Source: Herbaspirillum sp. AP02 (GTDB lineage: Bacteria > Pseudomonadota > Gammaproteobacteria > Burkholderiales > Burkholderiaceae_D). Taken from it: DNA of 64,000 bases. This document shows, in pieces, positions 16,858-25,327 of this stretch (positions are counted from its first letter, which is position 1; every line of letters begins with the position of its first letter). The stretch is from contig NZ_JADWMY010000001.1 of NCBI RefSeq assembly GCF_015767275.1, positions 744,001-808,000 of the forward strand. The letters run 5' to 3'. The notes under the pieces were generated by a model. It was not told the DNA's origin, searched no databases, and saw only the letters and a program-made list of their open reading frames with translations. The translations under genes were made by a program, and so were the position numbers.

Positions 16858-16953
16858 TGTCGGCATGATGTGTGTGGGAAGGGGGAAGGAAAACGATGAG
16901 CCGATATCAGCCTGGTCAGGCGACGTGCTCCACCCGTGCAGCCCGGCGTGGCA

Positions 16954-17175
16954 TCAGCGCTTGAGCAACTCCAGCGCATCTTCGGCCACGCTACGCAGAT
17001 TGGTGATGGTGGCGTTGAGATCGGCCAGTTCAGCCGCAGTGGGCGGCTGATCCATGCCGTTCTTGACCAGCGAGGCCTTGATGATCGTGGCAGCCATCTG
17101 CCACGCAGCCTTATTGTGTGCATCCACCAGCTCCTTCTGAATGCGCTCCAATTCCGCTTTCTGATTTTTATCCAT
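16954..17175 (-). CDS. Small helical hypothetical protein
   Basis: 73 aa, predicted almost wholly helical and charged (MDKNQKAELERIQKELVDAHNK at the start, then 'LADLNATITNLRSVAEDALELL'), with heptad-like spacing suggesting a coiled coil. No membrane segment or cysteine. An AAGGAT lies immediately before the ATG, closer than usual. Function unknown; it could be a small assembly or regulatory partner. Confidence 0.6.
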   Translation of the reverse strand: MDKNQKAELERIQKELVDAHNKAAWQMAATIIKASLVKNGMDQPPTAAELADLNATITNLRSVAEDALELLKR

Positions 17176-17453
17176 TATCCTTGACGAGGCCGTATGCGAA
17201 TTTGCCCAGCACGCTGTGCAGATCCATGATCGTCCCGATGGAAGACCACTCCCTTGAATCGTCTAACATTACTTTCAGTCAGGCAATTTCACAAGTGATT
17301 TTACCTTCACGCAACTGACTTGCGGGCAGCTTCACATCTGTTCTCACTAGGTGATAACTTTTCTGTTACCGATCTTTACCATCTGCCCAAACCCTGGGGT
17401 GGGCGAATCCTTTACAATTCAGCCACCGTTTTCTGTCGCCGGAGATTTGCCGC

Positions 17454-18008
17454 ATGTCGCGCCCGTGTCTTTCTGTTCCGCTTACCCTGATCGTTGCCTT
17501 CGGCCTGAGCGCCTGCGCCAGCGGCAAGACCGCTTTCTATCACCAGGAAGAGTTCAGCGATACCAGCGCCTTCTCGCGCAGCTTCCCCGGTAGCGAGAAG
17601 GCGGTCTGCGAGGCCGCGCGCCGCGCCTTGCTGGGCCAGGGCTATGTCATCAGCCGCTCCACCGACAACACCATGGACGGCAACAAGAGCTTCCAGCCGG
17701 CCAGCGACAAGCACATGGAAATCGCTTTTCACGTCGTCTGCGCCTCCAATGGCAACGGCAAGAGTTCCACCATGTTCGCCAGCGCCACCCAGGATGGCTA
17801 TGGCATCAAGAAGAGCAACAGTTCGGCCAGCCTTGGGGTCAGCGTGCTGGGCTCGGTGTCGATGCCCTTCGCTGCCAGCGACGACTCCATGGTGCGCGTC
17901 TCCAGCGAGACCATCCGCTCGCCCGATTTCTACGACCGTTTCTTCGGCGCGGCAGAGCGCTATCTGCTGGTCGACGTCGACGACGAAGCCGCTCCGGCCA
18001 AGAAGTAA
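17454..18008 (+). CDS. DUF2242-like lipoprotein
   Basis: 184 aa. A type II signal peptide ends in the lipobox LSAC (Cys at about residue 22), so the mature protein should be lipid-anchored in the envelope. The body 'FSRSFPGSEKAVCEAARRALLGQGYVISRS' and 'GNKSFQPASDKHMEIAFHVVC' resembles the uncharacterised DUF2242 family of betaproteobacteria. Two further cysteines (in VCEAAR and HVVCAS) may form a disulphide. ATG with GGAG 9 bases upstream; a strong terminator follows. Role unknown. Confidence 0.8.
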   Translation: MSRPCLSVPLTLIVAFGLSACASGKTAFYHQEEFSDTSAFSRSFPGSEKAVCEAARRALLGQGYVISRSTDNTMDGNKSFQPASDKHMEIAFHVVCASNGNGKSSTMFASATQDGYGIKKSNSSASLGVSVLGSVSMPFAASDDSMVRVSSETIRSPDFYDRFFGAAERYLLVDVDDEAAPAKK

Positions 18009-18068
18009 GCCGAGCACAGGCGCCAGGCTCACCACTCCCGGCGCAAGGTTCACATCGCGGATACGACA

Positions 18069-18094
18069 ATGGCGGCCTCGGCCGCCATTTTTTT
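18069..18094 (+). terminator. Terminator after the DUF2242-like gene
   Basis: ATGGCGGC-CTCG-GCCGCCAT (18069-18088), an 8-bp GC-rich stem, followed by TTTTTT. A textbook rho-independent terminator about 60 bases past the stop. Confidence 0.9.
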
Positions 18095-18137
18095 CGCCGG
18101 CACACCCCACGTCACCAGGGGTAGCCTGTCCCCGACA

Positions 18138-18449
18138 TCAACGATGCCAGTAACCCGGCGGCGGCGGCGGGCGATGCCAGTGGCGGTGATGGTGTCCACG
18201 GTAATAGCCCGGAGCCACATAGACCGGTGGCGGACCGTAATAGACCGGCGCCGGGCGGACATAGACCGGCGGCGGCGGTGCGTACACGGGTGCAGGCTGC
18301 ACGTAGACCGGCTGCGGAGCCACGTAGGCGCCCGGCACGCCGATGTTCACGCCGATCGAGACATGTCCGGCCATTGCCGGAGCGGCCGACAGCCCGGCTA
18401 CGGCAGCGAAGATGGCCAGGCCGGCCATCAGGGGAATCGACTTTTTCAC
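18138..18449 (-). CDS. Secreted Pro/Tyr/Val-repeat protein
   Basis: 103 aa, starting at GTG (18447-18449) with AGGAG 6 bases upstream. A Sec signal peptide ends in AMA (about residue 27). The mature part is made of repeats of the kind P-x-P-V-Y-V/A-x-P-P (about residues 45-80) and ends in a His/Arg/Pro tail (HHHRHWHRPPPPPGYWHR). Such short periplasmic proteins are common in Burkholderiales but have no assigned function; a cell-wall or metal-binding role is only a guess based on the His cluster. Confidence 0.7.
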   Translation of the reverse strand: MKKSIPLMAGLAIFAAVAGLSAAPAMAGHVSIGVNIGVPGAYVAPQPVYVQPAPVYAPPPPVYVRPAPVYYGPPPVYVAPGYYRGHHHRHWHRPPPPPGYWHR

Positions 18450-18627
18450 GGTAGCTCCTCGTTGTTCTGGATTACGTAGCGTGAATATAGCCCGCCAATC
18501 CTGACAACTCTAGGCCAAAGCCGTAAGGGTTGTAAGCAAATGCTTCACAATCATTAAGAAAAATGTGAACAGATATTTGAACCCAATGCCCTTCCGCACG
18601 TGGCCTGTGCGCGCCGGCCAAGCTTAT

Positions 18628-19143
18628 TCAAGCCGCGTTCAGGCTGTGACGTACAGCCTCGGCAGCACGCACCTCGGCGAGCTTGGCCACGGTGGTGGCG
18701 CAAGCCTGTGCCGCTTCCTTGCCCTTGACCAGGAAATGCTCATGGAAATAGCTGTGGTGCTCGCCATGGGAATGGAAGTGATGCGGCGTCAAGACGGCCG
18801 AGAAGACCGGCACTTCGGTATCAAGCTGCACCTGCATCAGCGCCGAAATGACCGACTGTGCCACGAAGTCGTGACGGTAGATGCCACCGTCCACCACCAG
18901 GCCGCTGGCGACGATGCCGGCATACTTGCCGGTCTTGGCCAATACCTTGGCATGCAGGGGGATTTCGAAGGCGCCGGGCAGTTCGAAGAAATCGATGCTG
19001 CCGGTCGGCCAGCCGAGTGCAGCCATTTCAGCGGTGAAGGCGATACGGCACTGATCGACGATATCCTTGTGCCAGCAAGCCTGGATGAAGGCGATACGTT
19101 GACCGTGGTGGGAAGAAACGGCAGAAAGATGCGATTGCGACAT
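18628..19143 (-). CDS. ribH: 6,7-dimethyl-8-ribityllumazine synthase (RibH2-like)
   Basis: 171 aa. Lumazine synthase condenses 5-amino-6-ribitylaminouracil with 3,4-dihydroxy-2-butanone 4-phosphate in riboflavin synthesis. Seen: 'RIAFIQACWHKDIVDQ', 'FELPGAFEIPLHAK' (substrate loop), 'GLVVDGGIYRHDFVAQSVI' with the catalytic-type His, and 'VPVFSAVLTPHHFH'. The His-rich 'HHFHSHGEHHSYFHEHF' and overall form resemble the decameric RibH2 type known from Brucella. The gene stands alone under an FMN riboswitch, apart from other rib genes. Confidence 0.93.
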   Translation of the reverse strand: MSQSHLSAVSSHHGQRIAFIQACWHKDIVDQCRIAFTAEMAALGWPTGSIDFFELPGAFEIPLHAKVLAKTGKYAGIVASGLVVDGGIYRHDFVAQSVISALMQVQLDTEVPVFSAVLTPHHFHSHGEHHSYFHEHFLVKGKEAAQACATTVAKLAEVRAAEAVRHSLNAA

Positions 19144-19150
19144 GGTTCAG

Positions 19151-19175
19151 GACTCCTGTTTGATGTTTAAACAGG
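19151..19175 (-). promoter_or_regulatory. Hairpin hiding the ribH ribosome binding site
   Basis: CCTGTTT (19069 side, 19069 not used; arms at 19169-19175 and 19155-19161) pairs with AAACAGG on the minus strand, and the second arm contains the AGG of the AGGAG ribosome site of ribH. This is the likely expression platform of the FMN riboswitch and points to translational control; no T-tract terminator was seen in the 90-base platform. Confidence 0.65.
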
Positions 19176-19235
19176 GCGTTGGAATGCACGGCCGCAGGCA
19201 GACTGCTCACGCAGGGCTGCCATGCCAGACATTCC

Positions 19236-19396
19236 GTTCTCTTTCATCCGGACTATGACCGTCGGCCCCGGGATCACACCGGGTCTGCTGACCCCGTCCC
19301 GCCACGATGGCAGGCCGGGCGCTCGCGGGCTACAGGCGAAGTCGGGTGACCTCGCCTGATTACCGCCGGTGGGGAGTTTCACCCCGCCCCGAGAAC
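19236..19396 (-). promoter_or_regulatory. FMN riboswitch (RFN element)
   Basis: The minus strand carries the conserved RFN segments in order: GGGGCGGGGTGAAACTCCCC, ACCGGCGGTA, AGCCCGCGAGCGC, the GGGGTCAGCAGACCCGGTGT arm, GCCGACGGTCATAGT, and CGGATGAAAGAGAAC. The P1 stem GTTCTC (19391-19396) with GAGAAC (19236-19241) closes the element. It binds FMN and represses the downstream riboflavin gene ribH. Confidence 0.96.
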
Positions 19397-19495
19397 TTGT
19401 TGCTGCGCAGCAGACAGTGAGCCCGCCACCGCAGCAGCCGCGACTTTAGCACGCATGGAAAATTGCTGCAGGCCACCGGCGCGTTGACTGAACCA

Positions 19496-21136
19496 TCAGG
19501 CGCCCTGCCCCACCATGTCGAGCATGCCCCGGGCGATTTCGCGTTCCCCCATGATGACGCGCTGGGCACCATGTTTTTCCAGGTGCTCGATCTCGGCATC
19601 CGAATGGGCCCGCGCCACCACCTGCAGTCCGGGGTTCAGCTCCAGCGCATTCTCGATCACCTGCCCGGCCTCGAATACTTCGGGAATGGCCACCAGCAAC
19701 CAGCGGGCGCGATCCACGGCGGCCGCCTTCAACAGTTCGCTCTGGGCGGCATTGCCATACAGGGCTGGCACACCGGCGCTGCGCAGGGCATCCAGGTTTT
19801 CCCGTTCCGCCTCGATGACCACGAAGGGCCGGCCCTGGGCACGCAATTGCTCGCCGATGCCCCGCCCCACCCGGCCATAGCCGATCAGTACGACGTGATC
19901 CTGCAGGTCGACGGTCGGTGGCGCATTGTTGGCGTCAGGCTCTTTGGGCTGGCGCGCCTCGTAGCGATCCAGCAGCGAGAACAGCAGCGGATTGAGCAGG
20001 ATGGAGAGAATGGCGCCACCCAGGATCAGGTCGCGTGCCATCGGCGAGAGCAGGTCCAGCGACAGTCCCAGCGTTGCCAGGATGAAGGAAAATTCACCGA
20101 TCTGCGCCAGGCTGGCCGAGATCGTCAAGGCGGTCGAATTCGGATGACCGAAGACCCGCACGATCATCAATGCCGCCAGCGACTTTCCGACCACGATGAT
20201 GAGCACCGTCGCCAGCACCAGCAAGGGCTCGCGTACCAGGATCGAGGGGTCGAACAGCATCCCCACCGAGACGAAGAACAGCACCGAGAAGGCGTCGCGC
20301 AGCGGTAGGGATTCCTCGGCGGCACGATGGCTCAACTCGGATTCGGACAGGATCATGCCCGCAAAGAAGGCCCCCAGCGCGAAGGAAACACCGAACACAT
20401 AGGCCGAACCCAGTGCGAAGCCCAGCGCAATGGCCAGCACCGCCAGGCGGAACAGCTCGCGCGAGCCGGTATCGGCAATGCGCTCCAGGATCCAGGGAAT
20501 GACGCGACGACCGACGATGAGCATCACCGCGACGAAGGCCACCACCTTGCCCAACGTGATCCCCAGCGTCAGCAGCACCGCATTGCCGCTCAGGGCCTCG
20601 CCCTTGCCGCCGAGGATGCCCGACAGCGCCGGGATCAGCACCAGCGCCAGCACCATGGCAATGTCTTCGACGATCAGCCACCCGACGGCGATGCGCCCAC
20701 GCTGGGTCTCCACCAGGCGCCGCTCCTGCAGGGCCTTGAGCAACACTACGGTACTGGCCACCGATAAGGCCAGCCCGAACAGGAAACCTTCACCCACCGG
20801 CCAGCCCAGCACCCACCCCATCCCCATGCCCAGCAAGGTCGCGATGGCGATCTGGGCGACCGCTCCGGGGATGGCGATGTTCTTGACCGACAGCAGGTCC
20901 TTGAGCGAGAAGTGCAGCCCCACCCCGAACATCAGCAGGATCACTCCGATCTCGGCCAGCTCCTGGGCCAGGTCGGCATCGCCCACGAAACCGGGAGTAA
21001 AGGGGCCGATGGCGATGCCGGCGACCAGGTAACCGATCAGCGGCGGCATTTTCAGACGATGGGCCAGGGTGCCGAAGATAAAGGCCAGCACCAGGCCTGC
21101 GACAATGGTGGCGATCAGGGGGGTGTGATGGGGCAT
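19496..21136 (-). CDS. Kef/YbaL-type cation:proton antiporter
   Basis: 546 aa. Residues about 1-390 form 12-13 membrane helices of a CPA2 (Na+/H+ exchanger) domain with 'PPLIGYLVAGIAIGPFTPG' and 'ALGAFFAGMILSESE'. A cytoplasmic TrkA-N/RCK domain follows from about residue 410 with the nucleotide-binding 'LIGYGRVGRGIGEQL' motif and 'GNAAQSELL'. The arrangement matches E. coli YbaL/KefB-like potassium/proton antiporters; YbaL is the closest by memory. Inferred role: K+ efflux and pH homeostasis gated by nucleotide or redox state. ATG start; single-gene unit. Confidence 0.88.
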   Translation of the reverse strand: MPHHTPLIATIVAGLVLAFIFGTLAHRLKMPPLIGYLVAGIAIGPFTPGFVGDADLAQELAEIGVILLMFGVGLHFSLKDLLSVKNIAIPGAVAQIAIATLLGMGMGWVLGWPVGEGFLFGLALSVASTVVLLKALQERRLVETQRGRIAVGWLIVEDIAMVLALVLIPALSGILGGKGEALSGNAVLLTLGITLGKVVAFVAVMLIVGRRVIPWILERIADTGSRELFRLAVLAIALGFALGSAYVFGVSFALGAFFAGMILSESELSHRAAEESLPLRDAFSVLFFVSVGMLFDPSILVREPLLVLATVLIIVVGKSLAALMIVRVFGHPNSTALTISASLAQIGEFSFILATLGLSLDLLSPMARDLILGGAILSILLNPLLFSLLDRYEARQPKEPDANNAPPTVDLQDHVVLIGYGRVGRGIGEQLRAQGRPFVVIEAERENLDALRSAGVPALYGNAAQSELLKAAAVDRARWLLVAIPEVFEAGQVIENALELNPGLQVVARAHSDAEIEHLEKHGAQRVIMGEREIARGMLDMVGQGA

Positions 21137-21311
21137 CAGTCAGGGTTCCTTTCTAGGTGGATGAAATTGATGGAGATGACTGCAGATGAAGCACGAAGGA
21201 TACCGACGACCACGCAAAGACTAACATGGCCGTCGGTCGACCGCGGTGGCGAACTGCGGCGCTTGGCGCGGCGCCGCTGGTCCACCGCCTGCGGTCATTA
21301 CGCCATGGCGA

Positions 21312-22190
21312 TCAGCGGGCCGCCTGCAGGGCCGCGATGCGCGACTCCAGCGGTGGGTGGCTGGAAAACAGCCCCAACCAGGCGTCGCGACCGGAAATGC
21401 CGGACGCCTGCAGGTTCTGCGGCAAGCCGTCGGATTGCAGGCCGCCCAGGCGACGCAGGGCATTGATCATCGGCGCGCGGGAGCCCATGAGCGTAGCGGC
21501 GCCAGCATCGGCTCGATACTCACGCTGGCGCGAGAAGTACATGACGATGACGCTGGCCAGGATGCCGAACACGATCTCGCAGATGAAGACGGTCACCATG
21601 TAGGCGATGCCGGGGCCGGAATTTTCTTCGTTGTTGCGACGCAGGAAGGAGTCGACGAAATAGCCGACGATGCGGGCAAAGAACATCACGAAGGTATTGA
21701 CCACTCCCTGGATCAGGGTCAGCGTCACCATGTCGCCATTGGCGATGTGCGCCACTTCGTGGGCCAGCACGGCTTCCACTTCTTCCTTGGTCATGCCCTG
21801 CAGCAGGCCGGTGGATACCGCCACCAGAGAATTGCTCTTGCTGGCACCGGTGGCGAAGGCGTTGGGCGGACCGTCATAGACCGCCACTTCCGGCATGGGC
21901 AACTGGGCGCGGGTGGCCAGGGTCTGCACGGTCTGCAGCAGCCACAGTTCGGTGGAATTCTGCGGCTGCTCGATCACGCGCGCTCCGGTAGACCACTTGG
22001 CGATGGTCTTGGACATGAACAGCGAAATGAAGGAGCCACCAAACCCCATCAGGCCGCAGAACACCAGCAGCATGCCGAAGTTGAGGCCATTGGCGGTGAG
22101 GTAGCGATTCACCCCGAGCAGGCTGGCCGTGACGCTCAGGACCAGCATCACGGCCAGATTGGTAACGAGGAACAGAGCAATGCGTTTCAT
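21312..22190 (-). CDS. htpX: Membrane zinc protease HtpX
   Basis: 292 aa from the ATG at 22190 ([20 protein letters not shown]), with AGGAA 6 bases upstream. Four hydrophobic helices, the metalloprotease motif HEVAH in '[15 protein letters not shown]' (about residue 139), and the third zinc ligand region '[10 protein letters not shown]'. HtpX degrades misfolded inner-membrane proteins alongside FtsH. The family's usual length is about 290 aa. A GC-rich 7-bp stem (21257-21278) lies downstream without a T-run. Confidence 0.95.
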   Translation of the reverse strand: MKRIALFLVTNLAVMLVLSVTASLLGVNRYLTANGLNFGMLLVFCGLMGFGGSFISLFMSKTIAKWSTGARVIEQPQNSTELWLLQTVQTLATRAQLPMPEVAVYDGPPNAFATGASKSNSLVAVSTGLLQGMTKEEVEAVLAHEVAHIANGDMVTLTLIQGVVNTFVMFFARIVGYFVDSFLRRNNEENSGPGIAYMVTVFICEIVFGILASVIVMYFSRQREYRADAGAATLMGSRAPMINALRRLGGLQSDGLPQNLQASGISGRDAWLGLFSSHPPLESRIAALQAAR

Positions 22191-22335
22191 GGTTTTTCCT
22201 GTAGAACGAAATGAAAGCGTCCGGCACGAGCCGGTCGCCAAGACTGGGGAAACGTGAAATCAGGGAGAGGGAGCGCGCCGCCGGGGGCGGACCATCACTG
22301 CGGACGCGACGTGGGCGCGAGCAGATCAGGCAGGC

Positions 22336-22752
22336 TCAGGCCAATGGTGGCGGGCGCAACTGATCGCGCAGGTAGGACGACCAGGCAGGAATTGCCGAAA
22401 AGGCGTGGGGAAACGGGTACCAGTGCAGCTCCGGGGTGACGATACGCGCCGGCAAGGCGGGGTCTTCCAGTTCAGCCTGCAGCGATGGCCGGTCATCGTC
22501 ATCGTCCACGGGCGCGCCGGGATCGCTGGTGGTCGCGCCAGCCACGTCGGCCAGCGCCGTCAACGTGTGCCAGGCACGATGGTCCGGCCTGGCCTGCTCG
22601 GCTTGCGGGCAGGAAGCCGCCCCGGCAGCGGTGTTGTGCAATGCGTTGTGCAATTCGACGCGTAACTGCTGGCGAAGCTGCGACTCTCCCGTGGCTGCCA
22701 GCAATTGCAGCGGGATCAGCAGAGTCAGCAACAGAAGCAGCAATCGGCGCAT
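22336..22752 (-). CDS. Small secreted hypothetical protein
   Basis: 138 aa from the ATG at 22752 (MRRLLLLLLTLLIPLQLLA), which follows AAGGA by about 4 bases and starts a Leu-rich signal peptide ending near LLAATG. The mature protein has a helical N-terminal part ('LRQQLRVELHNALHNT'), an acidic run (DDDDDR) and a conserved-looking C-terminus 'LHWYPFPHAFSAIPAWSSYLRDQLRPP'. Similar short secreted proteins accompany metal-efflux systems in related bacteria, but none is near here. Function unknown. Confidence 0.6.
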   Translation of the reverse strand: MRRLLLLLLTLLIPLQLLAATGESQLRQQLRVELHNALHNTAAGAASCPQAEQARPDHRAWHTLTALADVAGATTSDPGAPVDDDDDRPSLQAELEDPALPARIVTPELHWYPFPHAFSAIPAWSSYLRDQLRPPPLA

Positions 22753-22924
22753 CAAATCCTTGTCAGATGGAAAGAAAACGGAGCTAAGAGCAGGAGCCAT
22801 TCACAGGCGTCAACACGGTAACATCCGTCAGCATTTCGTCAGCAATGGCGGCCCGGCATTATACGCAATATCACCGCCTGGCCGCTGCCGACCGTTCTCC
22901 CCAGAATCAAGCCGGCAGGAAAGT

Positions 22925-23026
22925 TATCCACAAAAGCTGTGAACAAGCCTGTTGATAAGCGCCCTGACAGTTTCTGACATGCTTGCTGAGCAAGGGTTTC
23001 CAATAAATTGCCCTTGTTTTACACAA
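22925..23026. other. Cluster of DnaA-box-like sequences
   Basis: TTATCCACA (22925-22933) is a perfect DnaA box; TGTGAACAA (22939-22947) and TGTTGATAA (22951-22959) are inverted near-boxes with one mismatch each, and TTTTACACA (23018-23026) fits TTWTNCACA. They fall between the diguanylate cyclase stop and the 138-aa gene. Binding is inferred. Confidence 0.45.
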
Positions 23027-23042
23027 AGGTGAAGAAATTGGC

Positions 23043-24005
23043 CTAGATGGTGGAGACCACCTTGTTACGGCCGCCCAGTTTGGCGCGGTAGAGCGCGGCA
23101 TCGGCCGCCTCCAGGAGCTGGCGACCCTCTGCATCGTCCCGCAGTTCACGCGTGCAGACGCCGACACTGATGGTCAGACGCCGCTCGACCAGCGACTTTT
23201 CATGGGGCTCGGCCAGCTGATAGACCGCCTGACGCAACACTTCGCCAAGTTCAGCGGCCCGCACCGGCTGCAGATTGCCGACCAGGAGGATGAATTCCTC
23301 GCCACCATAGCGCGCCAGCACGTCGTCCGGGCGCTGCAGGTGCGCGCGCAGGGTCTCGGCCACGCGCTTGAGCACGCGATCGCCGCCACCGTGACCATAG
23401 AGGTCGTTGTACTGCTTGAAATAATCCACGTCGATCATGAACAGGGAGAGCGTTCCGCCCTCTTCCCGGACCCGCTGCAAGGCGCGGGCGTAGTTCTCAT
23501 CGAAGTAGCGGCGATTGGGAATGCCGGTCAGGCCGTCGGTACCAACCTGGCGCTTGAGCACTTCCGAATGGGACAGCAGCATCTTCTCGCGCTTGAGCGA
23601 ATTGCTGGCATCGGTGACCTGCATCAGGCACAGGCGCTGGCCGTCCGGATTGTCGATGGGCGTGAGTACCACCGACTGCGCCATCCTCTGGCCGCCCTCC
23701 CCTTGCCCGCCCGGATGGTGCGGGTAGAGCGGCAAGGGAGAACGGTGCAAGGCGCTGGAGAGCAGCGAGGGCAGGCCGTAGCTGAGCGTATTGTCCAGGG
23801 CGCGCAGCAGGGCTGGCGTCACCTGCCCCGCAAACAGCGCGGCAAAGTCGGCATTGAGGGCAGCGCTGGCAGGCACACGGCTATGGCGCGCCATCCAGGC
23901 GTTCCACAGCAGGATGTTCAAGTCCCCGTCCAGCATGACCAGGCCGCAATTGAGCTGGTCGTAGACGTCCTCCAAGCGGAAGCGCCCAGCAACGAAACTG
24001 CTCAT
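23043..24005 (-). CDS. Diguanylate cyclase with N-terminal PAS-like domain
   Basis: 320 aa from the ATG at 24005, which overlaps the stop of the CheC-like gene (ATGA). Residues about 5-130 look like a PAS sensor ('VYDQLNCGLVMLDGDLNILLWNAWMARHS'). The GGDEF domain (about 150-320) has GGEEF at 234-238 and an intact product-inhibition site RPDD five residues before it, so it should make c-di-GMP from two GTP with feedback inhibition. The tail ends 'ADAALYRAKLGGRNKV', typical of active cyclases. It is third in a response regulator-CheC-cyclase operon. Confidence 0.93.
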   Translation of the reverse strand: MSSFVAGRFRLEDVYDQLNCGLVMLDGDLNILLWNAWMARHSRVPASAALNADFAALFAGQVTPALLRALDNTLSYGLPSLLSSALHRSPLPLYPHHPGGQGEGGQRMAQSVVLTPIDNPDGQRLCLMQVTDASNSLKREKMLLSHSEVLKRQVGTDGLTGIPNRRYFDENYARALQRVREEGGTLSLFMIDVDYFKQYNDLYGHGGGDRVLKRVAETLRAHLQRPDDVLARYGGEEFILLVGNLQPVRAAELGEVLRQAVYQLAEPHEKSLVERRLTISVGVCTRELRDDAEGRQLLEAADAALYRAKLGGRNKVVSTI

Positions 24006-24625
24006 GTCAACTCGATCTTCCTCAGATAGGCCTGGACATGCTCGACCAGTGCGTGCAAGGACGTGGAACTGAGCAGGAAGATGAGATGGCCATCGGTCTG
24101 GTGTTTCTCGATGACCAGATCGATGTGCAGCACCAGCACGTAGCGCTCGTCGGACTGCACCTCCGACAGGCGCGAGGAAATCTCCTCCGGGGAGGACACC
24201 ACATACTGCGGCAGGGAACTGTTGAGCGTGATCTCCAGCATGTCGGCCATGGCCGACAGGCAGGCATTGAGGATGATGTTGCCCAGTTCGCACATGGCCT
24301 CGCGTTCGAACTCGGCCAGCTGGTCCAGGCTCATTTGCGACCCCATCATGTCGCGCACGATGGCCAGCGCCCGGTCTTCGGTAAAGAGCAGCACCGCCTC
24401 GGCATCGAAGGGGCCGTAGAAATTCTGGCTCACCGTGGCAAAGCGGCCCTGGATGCGCGGCAGCAGTTGCTCGTTGATGGCGTCGGTGCGCAAGACCTCC
24501 ACCGAAGGCACGGTCAGGCGCACTTCATCGCCGACGATTTCCGACAGGCTCTGCGCAGCGCGACCGGCACCGACATTGAAGATCTCGGTCAGGGCATCGC
24601 GTTCGATTTCCGACAGGATGCTCAC
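24002..24625 (-). CDS. CheC-like protein (CheY-P phosphatase family)
   Basis: 207 aa with a GTG start at 24623-24625 that overlaps the stop of the upstream receiver gene (GTGA). Two CheC signatures of the D/E-x3-N type are seen: 'ALTEIFNVGAGRAAQSLSEI' (about 8-28) and 'EREAMCELGNIILNACLSAM' (about 107-126). CheC/CheX proteins dephosphorylate CheY-P. Here the natural partner is likely the 127-aa receiver encoded just upstream. Translational coupling with the cyclase downstream suggests one signalling unit. Confidence 0.88.
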   Translation of the reverse strand: MSILSEIERDALTEIFNVGAGRAAQSLSEIVGDEVRLTVPSVEVLRTDAINEQLLPRIQGRFATVSQNFYGPFDAEAVLLFTEDRALAIVRDMMGSQMSLDQLAEFEREAMCELGNIILNACLSAMADMLEITLNSSLPQYVVSSPEEISSRLSEVQSDERYVLVLHIDLVIEKHQTDGHLIFLLSSTSLHALVEHVQAYLRKIELT

Positions 24626-25005
24626 ACCGGTCCCCGGAAATGCAGCAAGGCCTGGGCAATCGACTTTTCCGTGACCGGCTTGGCGACAAACACGGCGCCC
24701 AGTTGCTGGGCCCGCGTCTGTGCGGCCTCCTGGATATTGGCCGAGAAGATCGCCACCCGCACGGTGGGCTGGAGCTGCAGGATCTGCTCGGCGGCGTCGG
24801 TGCCGAGCATGCCGGGCATGTTGATGTCCATCGTGCAGTAATGCGGCGCATTCTGCTGCACCACGCGGATCGCCTCTTCCCCGCTGGCCGCTTCCACCAC
24901 CTGCCAATCCGGGTGCACCGCCAGCACGTGGGCCTTGATCACCATACGCGATACCTTGCTGTCGTCGACGATGAGGAGAGTCTTGCCTGTTGCGTCATTA
25001 ACCAT
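24622..25005 (-). CDS. Single-domain response regulator
   Basis: 127 aa REC domain: 'TLLIVDDSKVSRMVIKAHV' with the acidic pair, phospho-acceptor Asp60 in 'CTMDINMPGMLG', a Ser in 'AIFSANIQ' and Lys in 'FVAKPV'. No output domain, so it must work by contact with partners. It heads the operon with a CheC-like protein and a diguanylate cyclase. No kinase lies in the operon; the divergent histidine kinase at 25328 already has its own NarL-type regulator. Confidence 0.92.
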   Translation of the reverse strand: MVNDATGKTLLIVDDSKVSRMVIKAHVLAVHPDWQVVEAASGEEAIRVVQQNAPHYCTMDINMPGMLGTDAAEQILQLQPTVRVAIFSANIQEAAQTRAQQLGAVFVAKPVTEKSIAQALLHFRGPV

Positions 25006-25327
25006 CTTGAATCACTTTGACTATCAGAAAGCTGAATACAAGCTGAAAACAAACAGCTGAACGAAAATGCAGAAAAAAACTGGATAAATGCTGACACCTA
25101 CTGACAAGTTGTCAGACATTTAAGAATGATAAATCAAAATCAAGCCGGGCCGTATGGGGGAATCCCTGATAAAACCTGCATCTATCAAAGATGCAACATG
25201 AATATTACTCCGGTGGGACCGCTTTCTCACGCCACTGCAGCCGACATCTTGACCTGTGGCAATATCGCGATGCCGGCGCAACGCAGATTTTCGGCTGGGC
25301 GTGCAGGGCTTGGGTAGAATCCCGGGC
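25006..25327. other. Divergent intergenic region
   Basis: 322 bases between the receiver-CheC-cyclase operon and the sensor kinase gene. AT-rich near 25006-25150, with a 7-bp hairpin TGCATCT-ATCAA-AGATGCA at 25177-25195. It must hold two promoters but no consensus pair was clear. No coding frame with a ribosome site was seen. Confidence 0.5.
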
